In this document: positions 8,218 through 14,608 of the stretch, piece after piece
Position numbering within the stretch: position 1 is the first letter of the stretch
How the letters are laid out: every line of letters begins with the position of its first letter
Assembly (NCBI GenBank): GCA_002293705.1
Contig: DBDT01000043.1
Coordinates: 1-15,705, forward strand
Direction of reading: 5' to 3'
DNA length: 15,705 bases
Source of the DNA: Candidatus Woesebacteria bacterium UBA925
GTDB taxonomy: Bacteria; Patescibacteriota; Microgenomatia; UBA8517
Program-made: the position numbers and the translations under genes
Notes under the pieces: generated by a model
The model's database searches: none
The model's input: the letters and a program-made list of their open reading frames with translations, nothing else
Told to the model about the DNA's origin: nothing

Positions 8218-9918
8218 TTAATTTTTTTGTAATGAAAATAACTTTTTTATCTCCCCAAGTGTTGTGGCCTCGCCAAATGATTTATCTTCCCTAATACGCA
8301 CAAGGCGAGGGAATCTTAAGGCGTATCCAGATGTGTGGTTTGGAGAAATAGTTATATCATCAGCTGCAACTTCCAAAACAATCTTTGGGTAAACCCAAAC
8401 ATCTGGAACCAAAACATCACTGCATTCATAGTTTTCTGGCATGCTTGTCGTTTTTATTTCGTCAAGTCTTGACCTTAAACTGGTTAACATCTCGTCGGTC
8501 AAACCAGTGCCAACCTTGGTAATCGATTTAATCTTCCCACCATCAACAACCCCCACCAATATCTTCCCCAATCCAAGATCAGCCCTTTTTCCTTTACCAT
8601 AGCTGAATCCCATCACCACACAATCAACAGTGTCTGAAAGCTTGCCCTGAGCACCCTCCTCTTCTTTCATCTTTACCCAATTCCACCCAAGCCTGCCCGA
8701 GACATATAGGCTGTCTATTTTTTTGACAATAACTCCCTCCAACGAACTGTCTCTATACTTTCTGTGGATTGAAAGAATGTCGCCAGGCTCAGTTGTCACT
8801 AAGTGTTCGTCAACAACAAACAATTTATTTTTATTAAAAACCGTCGAGAGCATGCTTCTTCTTTCAAAATACTTACTATCAACCAAACTACTACCATTTA
8901 AGTACATAACATCAAAAACTTGAAAGCTCAAAGGAATATCGTTTTTCATTTCACCAATTCCATGTTTTCTTCTTCTTTTCATTGTTGTTTGGAAATCGGC
9001 AAACTCATCCTCCTTAACACCAATAGCTTCAGCATCCAATATTCCATTTTTAGCATCAGTTAGATTAAATATCTCAAGCACCTCAGGAAACATTGCTGAT
9101 ATTTCTTTTAAGTTTCTGGTGAACACCTTAACAGTCATACTTTGTCGATCAAAGTGTATCTGGGCCCTAAGTCCGTCAAACTTAGGCTCGATTGACACCT
9201 CACCCATCTTTTTAATCATCTCTTTGGTGTCACCCAATCTTTGTGCCAACATTGGGAGTATGGGGGTACCCAAAACAGGGGTTGGGTTTTCAATAGTTTT
9301 GTGAAAACCTTTTGTTCTAACGCTTTTAACCAACTTACCTATGTCGGGAAAAAGCTCGTAAGAGCGCAATAATTTCTTTTTTTCACTTAAATTTCCAGAG
9401 CTTAGTGCTAGAGCATCCAATACAGTCTTTTCACTAAATCCAAGTCTCAACCTCCCAAGAACCATTTTTATGACATATTGACCGGACACCCTATCCACAC
9501 GTCCTAGTAAATCTGAAAGAGCGTCAATTTTTGACTGTTGGCTGTCCTCACCTGAAAGTTCAGCAATTCTTAACAACTCTTCAAAAACTACACCAATTGA
9601 GATTGGCTGAGGACTAAAGTCTTTGGCAAAATTAAGGTAAGTTTTACTCAGATCTCCACTTTTTTGGTAAGCAAGCGCCACTTGCTCTTCGGAGATATCA
9701 ACCGTTTTGGCAATCGACTTTAAAACAAGCTTGTCTCCCAAATTAAAAACAGGCGCTGAGTAAACTGGACCCAAACAACCTGTTAAAAGGTATACTGCCT
9801 GTTCAACTTCCTCCACTGAAACATCGCTCACTATAGTTGAGACTGCATCCCTAAGAGAGATCCTGCTTGTGACCCCCTCCATGGCAGAGAGTCTTTTTGT
9901 GAAATCTGTAAAATTCAT
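8218..9918 (-). CDS. lig: ATP-dependent DNA ligase (archaeal/eukaryotic Lig1-like)
   Basis: The 566-residue length and order match archaeal-type replicative ligases: an N-terminal DNA-binding domain (about 1-210), an adenylation domain and an OB fold. Nucleotidyltransferase motifs are clear: motif I EPKFDG (244-249) with the adenylated Lys246, then LDAEAIG (294-300), FQVFDVMYL (332-340), EGVIVKK (394-400) and WVKMK (414-418). The C-terminal motif ALRFPRLVRIREDK (533-546) follows. The enzyme seals nicks using ATP via a ligase-AMP intermediate. Most bacteria rely on NAD-dependent LigA for replication, so a full-length Lig1-type enzyme here suggests lateral acquisition from archaea or a lineage-specific replacement; the window does not show whether ligA is also present. 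It overlaps the upstream 67-aa gene by 4 nt and sits 3 nt before pth. Confidence 0.95.
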   Translation of the reverse strand: MNFTDFTKRLSAMEGVTSRISLRDAVSTIVSDVSVEEVEQAVYLLTGCLGPVYSAPVFNLGDKLVLKSIAKTVDISEEQVALAYQKSGDLSKTYLNFAKDFSPQPISIGVVFEELLRIAELSGEDSQQSKIDALSDLLGRVDRVSGQYVIKMVLGRLRLGFSEKTVLDALALSSGNLSEKKKLLRSYELFPDIGKLVKSVRTKGFHKTIENPTPVLGTPILPMLAQRLGDTKEMIKKMGEVSIEPKFDGLRAQIHFDRQSMTVKVFTRNLKEISAMFPEVLEIFNLTDAKNGILDAEAIGVKEDEFADFQTTMKRRRKHGIGEMKNDIPLSFQVFDVMYLNGSSLVDSKYFERRSMLSTVFNKNKLFVVDEHLVTTEPGDILSIHRKYRDSSLEGVIVKKIDSLYVSGRLGWNWVKMKEEEGAQGKLSDTVDCVVMGFSYGKGKRADLGLGKILVGVVDGGKIKSITKVGTGLTDEMLTSLRSRLDEIKTTSMPENYECSDVLVPDVWVYPKIVLEVAADDITISPNHTSGYALRFPRLVRIREDKSFGEATTLGEIKKLFSLQKN

Positions 9919-10118
9919 GCTTTTGCAGAGAGATATGAGGTGAAGAAAAAGTAGGTTACGATGACAACTAGAATAAATATCACTCCAAACACCAAGCTAA
10001 CTAAGCCATTCCACTCTGAGTGGACAACCTTATATAGCCCTTCCCCCATCAAAGTTAAACCAAATAGGGTAGGTAAAACCAAAACCATGTAAAGAAACTG
10101 TGGGTCTGTAGGTATCAT
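9915..10118 (-). CDS. Small two-transmembrane protein (67 aa)
   Basis: A 67-residue protein with two hydrophobic helices (about 8-28 and 38-61) joined by a short polar loop containing EGLYKVVHSEWNG. No family is recognised. Support for a real gene comes from the arrangement: its ATG overlaps the Fic stop as ATGA (10115-10118) and its own TGA overlaps the ligase ATG in the same way (9915-9918), so three genes are chained by 4-nt overlaps. Composition is that of a typical small membrane protein. Function is unknown. Confidence 0.7.
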   Translation of the reverse strand: MIPTDPQFLYMVLVLPTLFGLTLMGEGLYKVVHSEWNGLVSLVFGVIFILVVIVTYFFFTSYLSAKA

Positions 10119-11179
10119 TGTTTAAGTATATAGGAAGCACTTTTTGTGCTCCCCTCTTTTTCAATAATACCTTTTTTGACGAGAAGTTGCAGGTCGCGAA
10201 GTATAGTGTCTTCTGAAATTGATGGCAAAAAATCTCTCATTTGCCTCATCACAACCCTTCCATTATCAGAGATGTAGTCAATAATCTTCATTTGCCTTGG
10301 GCTGAGCGGGATTTGCTCTGGTACTTTGATTGGAAGTTTTGAGGCTGGACTTAAAAAGTCTTCATAATTAACCCTAGTGTCAAGATATGAGCTGGAAAGC
10401 ATCTCTAAAAATTTTTCTATCCAATTTGTTAGGTCGTGCTCTCCAAGCCTATTGTCTTCTGTGTGAATTTTAAAAAACACTTCAAGTAGATCGTCCAGGT
10501 AGTCATCCATAGATTCTTCAAAAGACAGAAGTGAATTTAATGAAGCACCATCCTTCTCAAGCACCCAATGCGTGAGTATTCTGGCAATTGAAGAGTTGCC
10601 TTCAACAAATGGATGTATTGCACTAAAGATGTAATAGACTATGGCCGCCTTTATACCAGGATGAAGGTTATTTACACTGACACTTGAGAGCCATAGACAT
10701 ACCTCTTCAACGAGAACAGGTATCTGTATGGCTGCGGGTGGAACATAAACCAAGCTTGGATCCTCCTGGTCTTTAATGACCAATTGATTTTGCCTGAACA
10801 AACCAGCCTTGTTTATAGGAACAAGACCAGTCACAACCACTGAATGCAGCTCTTTAATTGATTCGACTGTGATGGCTTGGGAGTTGGCAACAAAATTTCC
10901 AAGAAGAGTGAATGCATCAGCTAGGTTTTTTGCCTCAGTGGTTTCCGACGTAGGTTGAATAAATGCAGTTTTTGTAAACAGCATTTTAACTTGCGATTTT
11001 GTCAGTGATGAGCCATCAAGCGCAACCCCATTTGAGACTCTTTCGATCTTGGTTTCTAGTTGGTAGTTTAAAATTGAATCACTGGGAAATTTGACAAAGT
11101 CAAAAATAGATCTAACCCTTTCTATTTCAAGAAGAAGAGAGACAATTTTTTCTGTATATGCGAACTTCGGCTGGTACAT
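10115..11179 (-). CDS. Fic-domain protein with C-terminal winged helix; altered active-site motif
   Basis: A 354-residue protein with a helical N-terminal part, a Fic core (about 100-240) and a C-terminal winged-helix-like region (about 292-354). Fic proteins typically transfer AMP or another nucleotide group from a nucleotide to a protein. The core motif reads HPFVEGNSSIAR (189-200): His, Phe, Glu, Gly, Asn and the last Arg match HPFx(D/E)GN(G/K)RxxR, but the G/K-R pair is replaced by Ser-Ser. A flap-like AGLFRQNQLVI lies at 125-135. The N-terminal segment that usually holds the inhibitory Glu (IEGNxLT) reads LDGSSLT (54-60), with Asp for Glu. Either the activity is changed or the protein works mainly as a regulator through its winged helix. 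The promoter overlaps the end of nnrD; the gene heads the block leading to ligase and pth. The family call is firm, the activity uncertain. Confidence 0.88.
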   Translation of the reverse strand: MYQPKFAYTEKIVSLLLEIERVRSIFDFVKFPSDSILNYQLETKIERVSNGVALDGSSLTKSQVKMLFTKTAFIQPTSETTEAKNLADAFTLLGNFVANSQAITVESIKELHSVVVTGLVPINKAGLFRQNQLVIKDQEDPSLVYVPPAAIQIPVLVEEVCLWLSSVSVNNLHPGIKAAIVYYIFSAIHPFVEGNSSIARILTHWVLEKDGASLNSLLSFEESMDDYLDDLLEVFFKIHTEDNRLGEHDLTNWIEKFLEMLSSSYLDTRVNYEDFLSPASKLPIKVPEQIPLSPRQMKIIDYISDNGRVVMRQMRDFLPSISEDTILRDLQLLVKKGIIEKEGSTKSASYILKQ

Positions 11180-11189
11180 CTGCAGGCTT

Positions 11190-11218
11190 AATATACGGAA
11201 AAATTGCGGTGATTACAA
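11190..11218 (-). promoter_or_regulatory. Predicted promoter for the Fic-ligase-pth block
   Basis: On the minus strand TTGTAA (11213-11218, including the TAA stop of nnrD) is followed by a 17-bp spacer and TATATT (11190-11195). The -10 lies 10 nt before ATG 11179, which predicts a 5' leader of only about 3 nt. Spacing is ideal and both hexamers are four- to five-base matches. Confidence 0.45.
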
Positions 11219-12091
11219 TCCCTTCGCAGCACTTACCCTTTCAAATAGGGTTTTGTGGACCTGATCAGCTAGGTCATCAGAACTAAAGTAAACACCAACT
11301 TCTTCTGCCAACTCCTCAGCAGATTTCTTAATAATATAACTTGCTGCCGCAGCTGATAAAAATGCTGAGTTTTTTGCTGCCAGTGCCACAGTTAGACCTG
11401 CCTGGGTGTCACCAGTGCCACCTTTTGTAAGCCCTGGATTACCACCATCAACAGCAACTGTTCGTGCCCCATCGGAAACAATTGTTACTGAATCCTTTAG
11501 AACAACCACAGAATTGGTTTTTGAAGCGAAACTAGAAACTTGTTCGCCTCTTGTTTTTAAATCAGCATCAGGGCTTACACCTGACAGCATTTCGAATTCT
11601 TTCTTATTTGGAGTCAGAATCGCACCAGATGGTATTGCCTTTGCATCTAGTGTTTGCAAGCTACCAGCGTCTATAACCCACTTTTTGTTTGGATAATTTT
11701 TTAGAAGTGTAGTTGTTGTTTCTCGAGTCTTTTTAAACACTTCATCCTCTACCATACCCATCTCGCCTTCTTCTGTGTGGTACCTCATGAAACCCGGACC
11801 TATCAATACTGCATCACTTTTTGAAATGTATGAGTCTATTTCTTCAAAATCAACCCAAATAAAGCTTGATATCTGTGATTTTATATATTCACTAACATTA
11901 GCCAAGTATTTTTCAGGAGAAGAAAAGAAGACCATGTCGGTCACACGACAAGCGGCTTTAAGTGATAAAAGTGGTGCACCGTGAAAAAGACTACTACCCC
12001 CAATTATTGTAATTTGTCCATTGTCTTCGCCCGAAGAGTTAGTTTCTGGGGTATAAATGTCTGCAAGATCTTCGAGTTTAAAAAATTCCAC
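11213..12091 (-). CDS. nnrD: ADP-dependent NAD(P)HX dehydratase (carbohydrate-kinase-like)
   Basis: A 292-residue ribokinase-like fold enzyme that repairs hydrated NAD(P)H (NADHX, NADPHX) using ADP in bacteria. Motifs include GGSSLFHGAPLLSLKAA (31-47), LIGPG (96-100), VIDAGSL (139-145), LTPNKKEFEML (159-169) and GGNPGLTKGGTGDT (216-229) with the anion-hole and catalytic Asp228. The companion NAD(P)HX epimerase (NnrE/YjeF-N) domain is absent, so this is the stand-alone dehydratase half. The start is a GTG at 12091; no in-frame ATG lies nearby, and the next in-frame start would lose the N-terminus. It follows recF by 24 nt and precedes the Fic gene by 33 nt. A TATGAT hexamer lies just upstream. 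Confidence 0.9.
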   Translation of the reverse strand: MEFFKLEDLADIYTPETNSSGEDNGQITIIGGSSLFHGAPLLSLKAACRVTDMVFFSSPEKYLANVSEYIKSQISSFIWVDFEEIDSYISKSDAVLIGPGFMRYHTEEGEMGMVEDEVFKKTRETTTTLLKNYPNKKWVIDAGSLQTLDAKAIPSGAILTPNKKEFEMLSGVSPDADLKTRGEQVSSFASKTNSVVVLKDSVTIVSDGARTVAVDGGNPGLTKGGTGDTQAGLTVALAAKNSAFLSAAAASYIIKKSAEELAEEVGVYFSSDDLADQVHKTLFERVSAAKGL

Positions 12092-12096
12092 GACAT

Positions 12097-12102
12097 ATCA
12101 TA
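12097..12102 (-). promoter_or_regulatory. -10-like TATGAT before nnrD
   Basis: TATGAT on the minus strand (one mismatch to TATAAT) ends 5 nt before the GTG start at 12091, in the 24-nt gap after recF. No clear -35 is seen at standard spacing. If used, the transcript would begin at or beside the start codon. Confidence 0.35.
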
Positions 12103-12115
12103 CTACAATAATCTT

Positions 12116-13174
12116 TCAAGATAAATTCACAATGTTTGATTTTCCTTCAAACATACCAAGGACAAATGTTTCTGATGTAGTCACTATGGTTTGCAGGCTT
12201 TGCGTAAAACCTAACACCACCTCTCGGTGCTCATCATCAAGCTCACTCATTATGTCATCAAGTAGTAGTATTGGCTGCTTGTTGAATGATCTTAGAAAAT
12301 CAATTTCTCGAGACTTTAACCACAAAACACCCATTCTCTGTTGTCCGCGAGACCCAAATTTTTCAAGCATCCTCATTTGACCACCAAGCTCGGAGTGCAA
12401 GCAAAAATCATCCCGGTGTGGACCTATCAGGGTAGTGCCAGATGCTATCTCGCGAGATTGGCATTCTTTCAATCTCTCCATACTAAGCTTGCTTTCAAGA
12501 TAGTCGAGACGATACTTTGAATCTCCAAGAGTATTGCTTTGATTTACATGCTCAACCCATTTCTTCCTGCCCCTCTCAACCACCTCTGCTTTTTTTACAA
12601 TCAAATCATCCCACCAATCAAGCTCCATCAATTTTGACTTACCTTCTCTAATTCTTTTTAGCAAGGAGTTGCGACTTGTAAGCGCCTTTGAGTAGACACT
12701 AAGATTGGCCCTGTATCCGCTACTAATTTGCGACAAAACAGAATCGGCCGCATCCCTTCTAACTGATGGTCCTTTTGAAAAATAATCCATGTCATCAGGA
12801 CTAAAAATTACTGTTGGTAAACCACCTACAAAATCTGTTGGTCTTTTTGGAATACCATCTACAAGCAATCTCTTTTTTGGGGTTTTTTTAAGGATTCCGC
12901 CGAACTCCAAGTGCCCTTTCGTCAAAGTAAGCAATACTTCAGAAAAATCCATACTTGATGCATTTAGCTTGATCTTGGTGATATCTGAAGACCAACTAAT
13001 CATTTCTGAGCTGGAAGACTCCCTATCGCTTTTTCCAGTTGATATTAGTCGGATAGATTCAAGAATCGAGGTTTTTCCACTACCATTTGGACCAAATACG
13101 AGTGTTAATGGGCTAAACTTGATAGTAATTTTATCAATACCCCTAAAGTTTTGTATTTCAAGAGAATCTACCAC
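12116..13174 (-). CDS. recF: DNA replication and repair protein RecF
   Basis: An SMC-like ATPase of 352 residues that works with RecO and RecR to load RecA at gaps. Walker A is GPNGSGKTS (28-36), the ABC-type signature SRGQQR is at 275-280, and Walker B is ILLLDDIMSELD (302-313). IGPHRDD, typical of RecF, lies at 250-256. I chose GTG 13174 because it gives MVDSLEIQNFRG, the usual RecF N-terminus, 8 nt after the mutM stop. A TTG at 13204 would add ten residues and overlap mutM by 22 nt. There is no Shine-Dalgarno site for either. In many bacteria recF sits beside dnaN and gyrB; here its neighbours are mutM and nnrD, so the replication-origin context is lost. Confidence 0.92.
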   Translation of the reverse strand: MVDSLEIQNFRGIDKITIKFSPLTLVFGPNGSGKTSILESIRLISTGKSDRESSSSEMISWSSDITKIKLNASSMDFSEVLLTLTKGHLEFGGILKKTPKKRLLVDGIPKRPTDFVGGLPTVIFSPDDMDYFSKGPSVRRDAADSVLSQISSGYRANLSVYSKALTSRNSLLKRIREGKSKLMELDWWDDLIVKKAEVVERGRKKWVEHVNQSNTLGDSKYRLDYLESKLSMERLKECQSREIASGTTLIGPHRDDFCLHSELGGQMRMLEKFGSRGQQRMGVLWLKSREIDFLRSFNKQPILLLDDIMSELDDEHREVVLGFTQSLQTIVTTSETFVLGMFEGKSNIVNLS

Positions 13175-13182
13175 TGATTTAA

Positions 13183-14025
13183 TTATTTTTGACAAGAAGG
13201 ACAATAAAAAGTGCCTCTTCCACCAAGCATAAACTTTTCAATCAGTGTTCCGCAGTTTGCACACTTTGTGCCATTTTTTCCATAGACCAAGGTATGCCTT
13301 TGGTAGCTACCCTCCCCACCATCCGGGGTGACAAAACTATTTTCACTGCTACCACCATACTTCATTCCGTTTTTTAGCACTGAATGTATGGATTCGTACA
13401 GCAAATCCGCCTTATCTCCTACCAAATTAGAAGGTGTTTTTGGGTTTAGTTTAGTCAACCAAAGAGCATCATTTGCATAAATATTTCCCACTCCTGCAAT
13501 AAACTCCTGATCCATGAGTAAAACTTTTATTGGCCTTCTTGTTTTTAATAGATTTTTTTTGAAGTATTCTTTGTCGAGATTCAAAAATGGCTCAGGGCCC
13601 ATTTTCCCTGCCAAGCCGGTGCTCAGTGATTCAGATGTGGTAAGCACTTTAATCCAACCAAACCGCCTTACATCGTTGTAGTAAAGCTTGGCATCTTGAT
13701 CGAGGTTGAATATTACATGGGTGTGAGGACCTCCAAGACCACCAACAACTTTAGAGGAAAGTTTAGAATCAGGCCTAAGTCTTGGACCCTTGTACAAAAA
13801 CTGACCAGTCATTTTGACATGTGCAACAAGTGAGTAATCATTATCAAGATTCATTGAAATTACTTTGCCAAGTCGACTCACAGACACAAAAGAGGATCCA
13901 ACCACCTTACCTGCTTCACCAGTAAAAATCTTTGTATTAATAACCTTAATTGATTCAATTTTGTGACCAACTAAAAAGTTCTCCAACTGAAGCCTAATTG
14001 ATTCTACTTCTGGTAGTTCCGGCAT
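13183..14025 (-). CDS. mutM: Formamidopyrimidine-DNA glycosylase (Fpg/MutM)
   Basis: A bifunctional glycosylase/AP lyase that removes 8-oxoguanine and formamidopyrimidines. The 280 residues begin MPELPEVE, with catalytic Pro2 and Glu3 after Met removal. Lys54 lies in SRLGKVI, MTG is at 72-74, RRFG at 120-123 and the helix-two-turn-helix segment GVGNIYANDALW at 178-189. The C-terminal zinc finger has Cys255, Cys258, Cys275 and Cys278, with the DNA-contacting Arg270 in GGRGTFYC. Everything needed for activity is present. It is transcribed divergently from the interrupted methyltransferase gene, 37 bp away, and leads into recF. ATG 14025 is fixed by the family N-terminus; no Shine-Dalgarno site is present and a TAGAAT hexamer lies 7 nt upstream. 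Confidence 0.96.
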   Translation of the reverse strand: MPELPEVESIRLQLENFLVGHKIESIKVINTKIFTGEAGKVVGSSFVSVSRLGKVISMNLDNDYSLVAHVKMTGQFLYKGPRLRPDSKLSSKVVGGLGGPHTHVIFNLDQDAKLYYNDVRRFGWIKVLTTSESLSTGLAGKMGPEPFLNLDKEYFKKNLLKTRRPIKVLLMDQEFIAGVGNIYANDALWLTKLNPKTPSNLVGDKADLLYESIHSVLKNGMKYGGSSENSFVTPDGGEGSYQRHTLVYGKNGTKCANCGTLIEKFMLGGRGTFYCPSCQK

Positions 14026-14062
14026 GTTTTAAATTCTACATGCATATTGGTAATATAACCAC
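14026..14062. promoter_or_regulatory. Compact divergent promoter region between mutM and the methyltransferase-like gene
   Basis: Only 37 bp separate the two divergent start codons. On minus, TAGAAT (14033-14038) lies 7 nt before the mutM ATG. On plus, TTTAAA (14028-14033), a 17-bp spacer and TAATAT (14051-14056) lie 6 nt before ATG 14063. Both predicted transcripts would begin at or next to their start codons, and the two promoters overlap. No Shine-Dalgarno site is present on either side. This is pattern reading by eye, not a scored prediction. Confidence 0.5.
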
Positions 14063-14608
14063 ATGGACCAAGAAGAACGTAAAGCATCTAGACCACCATT
14101 GGGAGACTTTTACTTTGATAATAGTTACATCATTGATGCACTCGAAATACGGGGTGGAGATTTAGCCGAAATGACACTCAATACTCTAAATACCGGGGAG
14201 ACTGGGCTAGATTTAGGCTAAGGCTCAGGGATGTCGACAATTGCTTTAGCAAATTTAATGCCAAGACTAACCAGAGTCACTACGGTCGACCAACTTGTAC
14301 CTTTACAGGATGCTGTTTTGCATGACTTACGAGCAAGAGGGATCACAGTAGATGAGCGTAAGACCTCGATAAAAGATTATCTGGCCGAAATCAAAGACAC
14401 CACACATTTCCCTGTGGTAATGGCAAGGGCAGTGAGAAACAGCGGACTAAGCCAAGTTGAATATGGAATACTTGCGGAAATGATTCCTTCAAAAGGCGTC
14501 CTTTTGTCACTAGGAGACACGCGCTTTCCTGAAAGAACACTACAAGAATTGGGTATGGAGATTGTCATAAAAACTGGAATAGACGAGACAGTTTGGATCA
14601 GACGATAA
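14063..14608 (+). pseudogene. SAM-dependent methyltransferase-like gene interrupted by an in-frame TAA
   Basis: From ATG 14063 one frame encodes 52 residues ending TGETGLDLG, then TAA (14219-14221), then continues in the same frame as GSGMSTIALA and 115 further residues to the natural stop ending at 14608. The stop falls exactly inside the class I methyltransferase glycine loop, which would read LDLG-x-GSG, with Cys or Ser expected at x. An acidic VDQL follows at the motif II position, and ARAV at about residue 123 resembles RsmG-type rRNA methyltransferases, though only weakly. The downstream open frame could start at ATG 14231 but would lack motif I. A change of TCA (Ser) to TAA needs one base, so a nonsense mutation or a sequencing/consensus error is likely. 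It is the only plus-strand gene here, has a plausible promoter, and its 3' end overlaps the convergent glycosyltransferase by 11 nt. Confidence 0.75.

Noticed and set aside
12057..12380. Plus-strand frame of 107 codons antisense to recF
   Set aside because: Serine-rich shadow of the RecF Walker B and signature region, with no independent support.
14219..14221. Recoded stop (selenocysteine or pyrrolysine) in the methyltransferase
   Set aside because: The codon is TAA, whereas known insertions use TGA or TAG, and no supporting structure was seen; mutation or consensus error is simpler.
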